A stretch of 61,894 nt of DNA from Clostridiales bacterium. Its GTDB lineage: Bacteria; Bacillota; Clostridia; Saccharofermentanales; Saccharofermentanaceae. Positions within the stretch are counted from its first letter, which is position 1. Every line of letters begins with the position of its first letter. Below are positions 54,815 through 61,894 of the stretch, one piece after another. The stretch lies in contig JAFZWN010000022.1 of assembly GCA_017617295.1 (NCBI GenBank), forward strand, positions 1 through 61,894. The letters are read 5' to 3'. Below the pieces are notes generated by a model. That model saw nothing but the letters and a program-made list of their open reading frames with translations. It made no database searches and was not told the origin of the DNA. The translations under genes and the position numbers were made by a program.

Positions 54815-55477
54815 TCAAGCGGCCTGTTTCTTATGCGTGACCTTATCGAACAGCCTGTTATAGCCTTTGATAAGAGTCCCCACCAGGAAAGCGGCGATAA
54901 TGCTCCCCTCCCTGACTCCTTCGAGCTTACCGAGGAACAGAAGACAGACAGAGGCTGCCGTAACAATATAAAACAGATCAAAGAAGATCTTAACGTTCTC
55001 GTACTTCTTCCCGGTCACTTTACTGATCGCGCGGTTCATCGCCTCTCCCGGAAGCATGGCTACGCCGCCCTTAAACTGTATCCATATGCCCAGTGCGAGG
55101 ACAACGCAGCCCAGCAGCATGAACACGAACTTAACAACATATGTCTCCGCCGTTATCCCCCTGATCAGATAACACGACAGATCGGTCATATACCCGTAGA
55201 TAAAAGCAAGCACGCCCTGAATAAGGATCTCGACGTAATTACATCTGAACTTCATGACCAGGATCTGGGTAAATATCTGAAGAAGGCTCAGTATATTAAG
55301 CCACCAGCCGAAAGTCAGGAGCTTACACACGAGCGACACGGAATAAGGAACGGATGCCACGGGAGACGTACCAAGCCCCGCCTTCGTGGACAGCGCCACG
55401 CCCATCGAGGCCACAAAGAGCCCGACTATAAACTGCAGATATCTTCTTATAATGTCTTTTCTGTCTCTGGTAGTCAT
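54815..55477 (-). CDS. YczE/YitT-like membrane protein
   Basis: A 220-residue inner-membrane protein with about five helices, matching the YczE/DUF6198 group: GVALSTKAGLGTSPVASVPY, then CNYVEILIQGVLAFIYGYMT, IWIQFKGGVAMLPGEAMNRA, KIFFDLFYIVTAASVCLLF. Its function is not established; relatives sit near antibiotic-resistance or efflux genes. The remnant at 55506 is the nearest upstream gene in transcription order. Confidence 0.82.
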   Translation of the reverse strand: MTTRDRKDIIRRYLQFIVGLFVASMGVALSTKAGLGTSPVASVPYSVSLVCKLLTFGWWLNILSLLQIFTQILVMKFRCNYVEILIQGVLAFIYGYMTDLSCYLIRGITAETYVVKFVFMLLGCVVLALGIWIQFKGGVAMLPGEAMNRAISKVTGKKYENVKIFFDLFYIVTAASVCLLFLGKLEGVREGSIIAAFLVGTLIKGYNRLFDKVTHKKQAA

Positions 55478-55505
55478 AGTATTCAGGAGGGATCCTCTGC
55501 CTTAT

Positions 55506-55667
55506 TCAGGTCCTCTTCACTGATCCCAAAACCGGAAAGCACCTGTTCCCAATCACTTGTTTTGGTACCATCTTCGTCAGACCGCTCGTCTTATAATGAA
55601 CGAAAGCGACCATGATAACGGAGATAAGATTGATCTCCAGATACATGATCGAATATGTCAGGTTCAT
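55506..55667 (-). pseudogene. Remnant of a GGDEF-type regulatory protein N-terminus
   Basis: From 55667 the frame reads MNLTYSIMYLEINLISVIMV then AFVHYKTSGLTKMV, which resembles the membrane N-terminus of Clostridial GGDEF/HD signalling proteins, then loses similarity. Just beyond, another frame reads SDWEQVLSGFGISEEDLNKA to a stop near 55490, possibly the original C-terminus. A large internal deletion would explain both. Low-certainty identification. Confidence 0.4.
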
Positions 55668-55839
55668 ATCCAAAGCGCATTCCCTCCCGAAAGCAACCGG
55701 AATATATACAACTATTTTACTAACAGCCGCCGGCAATGTCTATTTGAACACTTAAACAATTCTTTAACTTATATTTCCGTGATATTATCTTTTGGCCGAT
55801 AAAGTAAAGTCAGAAAACCAAAAAGGAGACAATTTAAAG

Positions 55840-56823
55840 ATGGAACGATTTATCAACAGACCGAAGATCATCGATGAGGCAGCGGCAGTCTCAAAGAACA
55901 AAAAGACGGGCAAGGCCGGACAGCATGTAATCCTCGAGATACTCATGGGCATAGCATTATTCTTTTTCGTAGTAATAGGCGAAAGCATAGCCGATTTCAC
56001 ACTGCTCTACATAGCCCAGTCCAATGCCGTGGCTGACGCGGCAGGTAACCTGTGGTTCCTGGGTTTCTCCGAGAGCAATTACACCACCATGATCAACCTG
56101 GCAGTCACGATAGTATGTACGGTACTTGTATTGCTGTTCGCCAAGTTCCTCCAGAAGAGAAAGTTGAATACCGTCGGCTTCACAAAGAAGAATGCCGTTC
56201 CTCATTACCTTATCGGACTTCTCCTCGGAATCGTGACCTTCGCCCTCTCGATCGCAGTCTGCGCTATGTTCGGAACCATCACGATCAGCCTTGCTCCCAG
56301 CATCAATATCGTTCCCCTTATAATCATATTCCTGGGCTACATGATCCAGGGCAACTCCGAGGAAGTCCTCTGCAGAGGCCAGATCCTCGTATCTACATCC
56401 AGAAGATATCCCGTATGGGTCGGCGTAATCGTCAACTCGGTAATATTCGCAGCGATGCACCTGTTCAACCCCGGCATGAAGGTACTCCCCTTCATCAACA
56501 TCGCCCTCTTCGGCGTACTGATGTCCCTCATCTTCATCAAGACCGGAAACATCTGGATGGTCAGCGGCCTTCACACAGCATGGAACTTCGTACAGGGTAA
56601 CGTCTTCGGCGTCCTCGTAAGCGGCGGAGCATCCGGCGAGACCATCCTCAACACAGTCTCCCACGAGAGCGGCGCCCTCATCAACGGCGGCGACTTCGGC
56701 CTCGAAGGAGGCCTCGCAGTCACGATCATCCTCGCGATCTTCATCGCCATATTCTTCTTCATCAAACCCTGCAAGGGAGTGAACGGAGAGAAGGTTGCCG
56801 AGACAGTGGAAGTTAAGGCGTAA
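55840..56823 (+). CDS. CPBP family intramembrane metalloprotease
   Basis: A 327-residue membrane protein with about eight helices and the CPBP motifs: GNSEEVLCRGQILVSTSRRY (EExxxR), FAAMHLFNPGMKVLPFINIA (His), GLHTAWNFVQGNVFG (His...Asn). The ATG at 55840 follows AAAGGAGACAATTTAAAG; the TTG at 55792 lies upstream of this site. A second family member here after the gene at 43138, not closely alike. The C-terminus ends in a hydrophobic anchor and charged tail. Confidence 0.9.
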   Translation: MERFINRPKIIDEAAAVSKNKKTGKAGQHVILEILMGIALFFFVVIGESIADFTLLYIAQSNAVADAAGNLWFLGFSESNYTTMINLAVTIVCTVLVLLFAKFLQKRKLNTVGFTKKNAVPHYLIGLLLGIVTFALSIAVCAMFGTITISLAPSINIVPLIIIFLGYMIQGNSEEVLCRGQILVSTSRRYPVWVGVIVNSVIFAAMHLFNPGMKVLPFINIALFGVLMSLIFIKTGNIWMVSGLHTAWNFVQGNVFGVLVSGGASGETILNTVSHESGALINGGDFGLEGGLAVTIILAIFIAIFFFIKPCKGVNGEKVAETVEVKA

Positions 56824-56849
56824 GTTGTAAGCTTATAGATAGACGAAAG

Positions 56850-56882
56850 AAACGGGTCCCGATGAAGTGGGGCCCGTTTTTC
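56850..56882 (+). terminator. Terminator of the CPBP gene
   Basis: ACGGGTCCC and GGGGCCCGT form a 9-bp stem with one wobble and an 8-nt loop, followed by TTTTTCT. Confidence 0.85.
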
Positions 56883-57002
56883 TGTAGAAAAATTCCAATC
56901 CCTCCCAAAGTAGATGCAAAGGTAATCTTCAAATTCTCCTGGGAAATAATGTATACTAATGCATAGGAAAAAGGGATCTGAATGACTGGGAGGATATTAA
57001 CT

Positions 57003-57410
57003 GTGAGAAGAATAATCGCGGCGATTCTTGTGTTGTCTTTGGCGCTGTCTTTATGCGGATGCCAAAAGGAAACGACACTGAAGATCTGTGCAACACGTGG
57101 CCCGATTGGCTTTTCCGAAGAAGAAGATTTTAGTACAGAATATGAGATCAAGGATATCAAAGCCGGCGACTGCGTCTACGAGTATATTGGGGGCGAATTG
57201 ACCACCGAATGCAGGCCCTACGACGATAAAGACGACTGGTTATTTAAGATCAAGAGCATCAGGCAAGATAGCGTAACGATCGTCATTAACTATAACTCCT
57301 TCAACCGCGCTGTGACTTTGGATCTCGGCTCATCCCAACACATCAAATCCCGATATGAGATGGATGATGAAAGTACCCATTTCGTTTACACGATTTCGTT
57401 CTATCAATGA
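57003..57410 (+). CDS. Small lipoprotein, unknown function
   Basis: A 135-residue lipoprotein: MRRIIAAILVLSLALSLCGC with lipid on Cys20, then a short beta-rich domain (TLKICATRGPIGFSEEEDFS, FKIKSIRQDSVTIVINYNSF). I choose the GTG at 57003, 9 nt from GGGAGG; an in-frame ATG at 56982 is possible and would add seven residues. Unrecognised. It is the last gene before the AT-rich island. Confidence 0.65.
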   Translation: MRRIIAAILVLSLALSLCGCQKETTLKICATRGPIGFSEEEDFSTEYEIKDIKAGDCVYEYIGGELTTECRPYDDKDDWLFKIKSIRQDSVTIVINYNSFNRAVTLDLGSSQHIKSRYEMDDESTHFVYTISFYQ

Positions 57411-57468
57411 TAATGGAACACTAATACTATCTCTTACAAAAGATCATTCTTTTTGTTCTATTATCCAA

Positions 57469-57864
57469 TTATGATAGTTCTATATACTGATATAATGATT
57501 CAGCAATGAGAACTGGATCTTTGTGATACGAAATTCGATAAATCTTTCCATCCTCAGCCTGCCAAACCGTAACATCTTCCATCCCAGTTACTTCAATAAG
57601 ATACATATTCGCAGGGATAGTATCGTTATATGATCGTTCTCGCTCTGTTGTTTCAACCACATTGAGTCTCTTCGAGTCGCATACTCCTGTTAATTCGTGT
57701 ATTCCAAAAGAAACCGCACCATATTTTGAAGTAATTTCTTTATATTCTTGCGAAAAAACCACTCCTAGGCTTTCTTCCGCCTCGCGTATTTTATCTAAGT
57801 CGGCACCGCTCGTTAAGTGATGAAAATTAGATTTACCAGCCAACAGGTCACATATATTTATCAT
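57469..57864 (-). CDS. SMI1/KNR4-family immunity protein
   Basis: A 131-residue cytoplasmic protein of the SUKH (SMI1/KNR4) superfamily: DLDKIREAEESLGVVFSQEY, then YKEITSKYGAVSFGIHELTG, then TIPANMYLIEVTGMEDVTVW and a Tyr-rich end. Such proteins neutralise nuclease toxins encoded next door, and here the neighbour is an LHH nuclease. The start is at 57864 with GAGGTG upstream; longer readings run into the toxin gene. Confidence 0.82.
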   Translation of the reverse strand: MINICDLLAGKSNFHHLTSGADLDKIREAEESLGVVFSQEYKEITSKYGAVSFGIHELTGVCDSKRLNVVETTERERSYNDTIPANMYLIEVTGMEDVTVWQAEDGKIYRISYHKDPVLIAESLYQYIELS

Positions 57865-57883
57865 AATCCCACACCTCATTCTA

Positions 57884-59161
57884 TTACAGGAATCTTGCTG
57901 CAAAACTTCTCCAAAAAGCAGCACGTTGTGCATCCCAAACAGCTCCATGATCGACCTCAGAAGGAGAAAATAGATCGTGCATAATCTGATGATTCCCTGT
58001 TCCTCTATGCTCCTCTCTTGTAAGTATCGCAAGTACAGAATCCTGTGATTGACCCATATGATGAAGTTCATAAGGTATTCCATCCGGATCTAGAGCAGCT
58101 AATCCTTCTCTCATCCTCTCAAGATTTGTTCTACCCATATCATCAACATAATTAAGATCGATATCTCTTATCAGCGCAGCTGAACCATTAACTCTCCCTC
58201 CAAACATTCCGGAATCACGTAATATATTATATTGATCCATAGATTCAAATTCTCGAATAAGATTAAGCGGTATATCAGATTCACGTTGAATAATTGCTGC
58301 TTCATCCATTGTTAATCCGTTTAAAGTCGCACCATGAAGCCCTATTCCTTCAACAATGCCTCCAGTAAGAGCTCCTGTAATTGCTCCCATCTTAAACCCT
58401 TCACTTGCTCCAAGAGCACCAGCAGTCAATGCTTGATCCCAGTCACCAGTTTGCAATCCAGTAATCAAACCAGCGGATACACCTCCAATACCCGCCGATG
58501 ATACAGCCATAATAGTTCCGCTTTGTGCAGCCATAGCAAATATCATACTAGCTGCCGGGGCGCCAGCTCCAGCAGTAACTGCCGAAACAGTTACACAAAG
58601 GAGAATAACGCCAGTACCAATAGCAACATTACGAATAATCTGATCATAAGTATCATCATAATCTTCCATTGGCTGAACTACGGTCTGTCCATCTTCACCT
58701 AAAGTAAAGACATATTTGGTTCCCTGAAATTGATCATCCAGTTCAGCAAGCGTAAAACCAAAAAAGATATTTGCCTGAGAATTATATGTTAATTCATCAA
58801 TATATTCCTGAGAGATATAAATTGCATCAACATTCTCGATAAAATACTCTCCGTCAAGTTCATCACACAAATCAAGATATACTGTATCTTCAACATATGT
58901 AAGAAGCTTGGGGTCTCCCAATCTGGCAAAATTCAACTCCTCCAACTCATCATATTCTTCAACTGTTTCCGGCGATACAGAGACCGCTTCAGATTCAACA
59001 ATAATAGATGTTGTTCCAGTTGTCTCAGCAGCTAAAACCACAGCTTCACTCTCAACATTTTGAGAATCTGACTCAGATAAAGTAGTCTCTGTTATAGGCG
59101 TAACCGTGCATCCAGTAAACAACATAGATGCAATCACAAATAATGCAATAGATCTTTTCAT
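57884..59161 (-). CDS. Lipoprotein with C-terminal LHH (HNH/Endo VII) nuclease domain, probable toxin
   Basis: A 425-residue protein. Signal MKRSIALFVIASMLFTGC (lipid on Cys18), an acidic region, a hydrophobic glycine/alanine-rich pretoxin segment (~175-275, including ITGLQTGDWDQALTAGALGA), and at the end an LHH nuclease: DPDGIPYELHHMGQSQDSVL, then TREEHRGTGNHQIMHDLFSP. The ELHH, E-H and N-H-Q-I-M-H residues fit the HNH/Endo VII superfamily. Polymorphic toxins with this domain kill competitors by cutting DNA. The immunity gene is 19 nt downstream. No dedicated secretion gene is nearby; export is by Sec, which is unusual. Confidence 0.85.
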   Translation of the reverse strand: MKRSIALFVIASMLFTGCTVTPITETTLSESDSQNVESEAVVLAAETTGTTSIIVESEAVSVSPETVEEYDELEELNFARLGDPKLLTYVEDTVYLDLCDELDGEYFIENVDAIYISQEYIDELTYNSQANIFFGFTLAELDDQFQGTKYVFTLGEDGQTVVQPMEDYDDTYDQIIRNVAIGTGVILLCVTVSAVTAGAGAPAASMIFAMAAQSGTIMAVSSAGIGGVSAGLITGLQTGDWDQALTAGALGASEGFKMGAITGALTGGIVEGIGLHGATLNGLTMDEAAIIQRESDIPLNLIREFESMDQYNILRDSGMFGGRVNGSAALIRDIDLNYVDDMGRTNLERMREGLAALDPDGIPYELHHMGQSQDSVLAILTREEHRGTGNHQIMHDLFSPSEVDHGAVWDAQRAAFWRSFAARFL

Positions 59162-59200
59162 CTTTCTCCCCCCTTTTTTGATCAAGTTATAATACTCTCA

Positions 59201-60700
59201 TTACTCTTCATCATTTGCTGACGGTGGATCATCTTCCGCATTAGTTACATCTTTGTTTTCCTCTGAATCTTCGATCTCTTCGTCTTCGGAATTATCCTCA
59301 TTCTCACGTATATCATCCAATGAAGAATTTACTATTTCTTCATCTGTAGTTTCATTAATCGGAGTGATCTGTTTTTCTGACTCAGGCTTATCACCCTTCT
59401 TTCCGATAAAAGCGAAAATCTTGTCCTTAAACATATACCCTGCAACTCCGCCGCCACCAAGCACAATCAAAACAAGAATAATTGCAATTACTTTTCCGGC
59501 ACCACCCTTTTTCACCACTATGGTATCTTCGGAAGACTCAACCTCCAATTGAACTGTTGCTACAGTAGACTCTATTGAGGTTGTTACATCATCTGCGTCT
59601 TCAGCCACGGTCTCTACTGCTTGTTCAACAAGCGTTTCATCGGGCGGAAGAGTTGGGGTGGGTGTAGGGGTTACGATCCTTCCGTCATCACTGATTGTAC
59701 ATCCACTTAGCAACATTTCTTGGATTTCATTTAATGAATAACCGGTTACAGCATAAGCTCTCATTATAGGATCTGATCCTACATAGATTACCTTTTCCGT
59801 TTCCTGACCAGTATATTGATTACTTACAGTAATTGTGTAAACTCCTTCGTCAGTATATTGATAGCCATCAGAAGCAGGTCTATTAAATCTAACGTCTTCC
59901 GTATATCCATTATTTCCTTCTACAAAAACCGATCTCTGAACATTGATATTCAAGTATCTTGATCTGGCAAGATCAAGAGAGAAGCCATTATCAGTAAACG
60001 ACTGATTCTGAAGTTCCTCTCCTGTCACAACATCAAAGGGGAACACCATACAGTTTCCGTTTCTCACAGAGAATCTGAAGTAAATACGGTAGTTTGTAAA
60101 TGTTGGTGCTCCCTGAATATTGTTTCCAAACAGATCCCAGTTAATATGGTTTTCTCTAATCTCGTAATCAAGGGCCACTTCGTAATCGCCTTCTTCAAAC
60201 ACTTCGACCACTGTGTCAGCTCCAACACTTACACCGGAAAGATAATCCGTATATATAATTGGTTCTTCATAATTATTCTGGTAATCTGTCTTTCGAATTA
60301 TGAGAAGACCTCTTCCACAGTTTGTACGAGCAGTCCCAAAATACTGATCATATCCATTAACATCTTCACCAATCGAAAGACCGCTCTGACCGTTCAATTC
60401 ATCAATATCCTGATCAAGCCTAAAACCTAATGTAACTGTGTTCCCTAAAGTTTTGAGGAATACTGGATTTCCGTTAGAATCATTTACAGAACTTGTATAC
60501 CCTTCTATGTAGAATCTTCCAAGAGACCAACCGTAATGAGGGTCATTTCTACCGATATCATTTGATCCGTTGTATCCGTTGTCCCAACCGGTCTTGGTTG
60601 TCTCGCCAAGATACATTCGATTTTCATCAGCTGAAACAGAAAACAGCATACCACTGATTATGCATATGATTATCAAAATCGATCCTATCGTCTTCTTCAT
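59201..60700 (-). CDS. Surface protein with C-terminal membrane anchor
   Basis: A 499-residue exported protein: signal peptide (IGSILIIICIISGMLFSVSA), a beta-rich extracellular region (RMYLGETTKTGWDNGYNGSN, TYTITVSNQYTGQETEKVIY with an Ig-like pattern near 300), a Pro/Thr stalk (TPTPTPTLPP), one transmembrane helix at ~405-425, and an acidic cytoplasmic tail (~80 residues, Glu/Asp/Asn). The ATG at 60700 follows GGAGAGGTG. It precedes the toxin gene by 39 nt, so it may be co-transcribed and could be an adhesin or release factor (inference). Confidence 0.75.
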   Translation of the reverse strand: MKKTIGSILIIICIISGMLFSVSADENRMYLGETTKTGWDNGYNGSNDIGRNDPHYGWSLGRFYIEGYTSSVNDSNGNPVFLKTLGNTVTLGFRLDQDIDELNGQSGLSIGEDVNGYDQYFGTARTNCGRGLLIIRKTDYQNNYEEPIIYTDYLSGVSVGADTVVEVFEEGDYEVALDYEIRENHINWDLFGNNIQGAPTFTNYRIYFRFSVRNGNCMVFPFDVVTGEELQNQSFTDNGFSLDLARSRYLNINVQRSVFVEGNNGYTEDVRFNRPASDGYQYTDEGVYTITVSNQYTGQETEKVIYVGSDPIMRAYAVTGYSLNEIQEMLLSGCTISDDGRIVTPTPTPTLPPDETLVEQAVETVAEDADDVTTSIESTVATVQLEVESSEDTIVVKKGGAGKVIAIILVLIVLGGGGVAGYMFKDKIFAFIGKKGDKPESEKQITPINETTDEEIVNSSLDDIRENEDNSEDEEIEDSEENKDVTNAEDDPPSANDEE

Positions 60701-60742
60701 GCAAATCACCTCTCCCTCAAAAGAATTACAATTTTATTCTAC

Positions 60743-60815
60743 CCCGTATTCGGGCAATATTCGTTTCGTCGTTAATAACAATCTGTGAATAATCAGTTAA
60801 TAGCCCGATTACGGG
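60743..60815. promoter_or_regulatory. Paired palindromic operators upstream of the Cro/C1 regulator
   Basis: CCCGTATTCGGG (60743-60754) and CCCGATTACGGG (60804-60815), each followed by CAATA, are 61 bp apart in the divergent gap between the regulator (60871) and the surface-protein gene (60700). Likely binding sites of the regulator controlling itself and the toxin operon. Confidence 0.6.
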
Positions 60816-60870
60816 CAATAGTCTATCCGCGGTCAATACAGTAAGTTAAGAAACTAAGGAGACTTAACTC

Positions 60871-61068
60871 ATGATCTCATACGACAGACTATGGACCACA
60901 ATGAAGCAGCGCGGGCTGTCTCAATATAGACTTCTAAAAGACTATGGCTTCAGCAATGGTCAATTAGATCGTCTGCGAAAGAACGAAAATGTTAGTACAT
61001 TCACACTTGAGAAACTCTGCCATATCCTGGATTGTCGAATAGAAGACATCTGCGAATATAAGCCGTAA
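60871..61068 (+). CDS. Cro/C1-type transcriptional regulator
   Basis: A 65-residue DNA-binding protein made of one helix-turn-helix domain: RLWTTMKQRGLSQYRLLKDY, then FSNGQLDRLRKNENVSTFTL and LEKLCHILDCRIEDICEY. This is the minimal stand-alone XRE form (like YozG). AAGGAGACTTAACTC precedes the ATG. It is divergent to the surface protein-toxin-immunity operon and close to paired palindromes, so it probably represses that operon. Confidence 0.88.
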   Translation: MISYDRLWTTMKQRGLSQYRLLKDYGFSNGQLDRLRKNENVSTFTLEKLCHILDCRIEDICEYKP

Positions 61069-61274
61069 GCTGTTGGTTCAAGACATACAAAACCAACAAA
61101 ACCTGCACTAATATAAAACAGATCCGAGATAAAGGAAATCAACGCTAATTTGATGGTCTCACATTTCTGCACTAAATACGGAAGAAATCCATCTGATATA
61201 ATCCCATCCTCCATTGTTCCAAAATGAAAACAAGAATGCATGTCAAGCATATACTCACAAAGATCAAAACTAAT

Positions 61275-61304
61275 AAAGGAAGCCCCGAAGGACTTCCTTT
61301 TGCT
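61275..61304. terminator. Terminator-like hairpin
   Basis: AAAGGAAG and CTTCCTTT form an 8-bp stem with a 10-nt interior and a TTTTGCTTT tail on the plus strand. It can end the regulator transcript. The gap 61069-61321 shows nothing else clear. Confidence 0.6.
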
Positions 61305-61321
61305 TTAACATAGAATTGATC

Positions 61322-61396
61322 TTATGATCCCCTGATAATCCCGTACTGGGCACAGATTGTCGTGAACTCCTGTGACTGGGCGAAACCGCTTAAGAC
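61322..61396 (-). pseudogene. Remnant resembling a DUF4214 C-terminus
   Basis: Reading VLSGFAQSQEFTTICAQYGI, then IRGS and a stop, with an in-frame stop just upstream. The pattern F-x-x-S-x-EF-x-x-x-C-x-x-YGI is the end of DUF4214 surface proteins. Only this tail remains. Confidence 0.4.
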
Positions 61397-61495
61397 TTAC
61401 TCATTTATGAAATCTCCTTAGCTGTAATACGTTCCTTATCTATAGTCGAGAGGATTTATCGTTGTGTGACCGATCAGATCAGCCGATATTGATTA

Positions 61496-61783
61496 TCAGA
61501 TATATCCAATCTGCGATATTCCTATTACTCCGCGCCTTATAAATGTAATATCTATTACTTCCTCATTAAATCTTTCCGATTCCAACCTGCTGAACTCGAA
61601 CTTCTCATGTTCAAATCTCTCATAATCGAATTCTTCATACTCAAATATATCAATTCCGATCTCCTTAAGGATATCTTCCGGGAGTTCATAGTTCTGATCG
61701 ACCAGACCGAACATTGTGAATCCTGTATCCACACAGAAAGACATAGCTTTGGAATACCCGACGTTATATGCAAAAGCCCCCAT
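61496..61783 (-). CDS. Unknown protein with aromatic/acidic repeats, probably 5'-truncated
   Basis: A 95-residue reading: MGAFAYNVGYSKAMSFCVDT, then a tract in which a F/L-E-x-x-x unit repeats (EEFDYERFEHEKFEFSRLES), ending ITFIRRGVIGISQIGYI. The frame stays open upstream to 61843 (IGNFIGSAMGAF), suggesting the true start is lost. I recall similar C-terminal proteins in Clostridia but know no function. No ribosome binding site is seen near 61783. Confidence 0.5.
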   Translation of the reverse strand: MGAFAYNVGYSKAMSFCVDTGFTMFGLVDQNYELPEDILKEIGIDIFEYEEFDYERFEHEKFEFSRLESERFNEEVIDITFIRRGVIGISQIGYI

Positions 61784-61791
61784 TGCTGATC

Positions 61792-61894
61792 CTATAAAAT
61801 TACCGATAAGGAAGGTAAGACTATCTCTATAATTTTCTTGTCATGATCAGTACTGACTTCGATCCGATTCATATCAATACCGAATTCAACATTA
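61792..61894 (-). pseudogene. Partial reading resembling DUF4230, running off the window
   Basis: The last bases read, on the minus strand, NVEFGIDMNRIEVSTDHDKK then IIEIVLPSLSVIL and a TAG stop at 61792-61794. The pattern (x-GID-(L/M)-x-(K/R)-(I/V), then KKI-x-(V/I)-x-LP) recalls DUF4230. Together with the truncated gene at 61496 in another frame this suggests a broken or frame-shifted locus. Confidence 0.35.

Noticed and set aside
60960..61250. 96-residue minus-strand reading over the Cro/C1 gene
   Set aside because: It overlaps the well-supported regulator in antisense and has no domain or ribosome binding site.

Overview
The window looks like a chromosomal segment of a Bacillota bacterium of class Clostridia, about half G+C by eye. 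The grounds are family content and order: rplU-prp-rpmA-obg with the cleavable L27 N-terminus typical of Firmicutes, DUF4364, DUF951, two DUF1292 proteins, YczE-type and CPBP membrane proteins, and Gram-positive style secreted lipoproteins. Tandem serpins and many secreted proteins suggest a gut or rumen lifestyle; this is an inference and I do not name a genus.

Layout. 1-4.3 kb: partial pgi, a DUF4364 gene and a polar amino-acid ABC importer. 4.5-17 kb (mostly minus strand): obg with an in-frame TAG, rpmA, prp, rplU; a PD-(D/E)XK-like protein; murC with an antiporter and a tRNA-editing protein; a NYN/LOTUS protein with prmC and DUF1385; rpmE. 17-21.7 kb: rho with a very large charged insertion, a small membrane protein, a 1.1-kb non-coding region full of repeats, mreB. 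22-29.3 kb: three paralogous secreted ~750-790 aa proteins. 29.5-33 kb: a two-component/ABC exporter operon. 33-35.5 kb: leuS. 35.7-40 kb: three tandem serpin lipoproteins. 40-45.2 kb: a large membrane-anchored protein, a CPBP protease homologue, two DUF1292 proteins and ruvX. 45.4-52.4 kb: secreted lipoproteins, three NlpC/P60 proteins, a thioesterase and a flavin reductase. 53-57.4 kb: a PstS-like protein with tiny membrane proteins, YczE, a gene remnant and a CPBP protein. 57.4-61.9 kb: an AT-richer island with a lipoprotein carrying an LHH nuclease domain, its probable SMI1/KNR4 immunity protein, a large surface protein, a Cro/C1 regulator and gene debris.

The most unusual content is non-coding. 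Nine intergenic arrays (six motif families) consist of a short motif alternating in orientation, forming inverted pairs. Within a family the distance between the two arms of a pair is constant to the base (19, 22-23, 24, 26 or 39 nt), and the units recur at about 51, 52-53 or 62-63 bp, while the DNA between motifs is unrelated. Three families occur twice in the window. Two copies of a separate 117/118-nt imperfect palindrome with compensating stem changes lie beside these arrays. No enzyme in the window obviously serves them, so they may be binding-site arrays for DNA-organising or regulatory proteins, transcribed hairpin arrays, or BIME-like mobile palindromes of a kind I do not recognise.

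Other points: obg is interrupted by TAG at codon 40 and TAG is almost unused as a stop here; the three serpins share a scaffold but differ in their reactive loops; two SH3-NlpC/P60 paralogues share a nearly identical ~460-bp tract.
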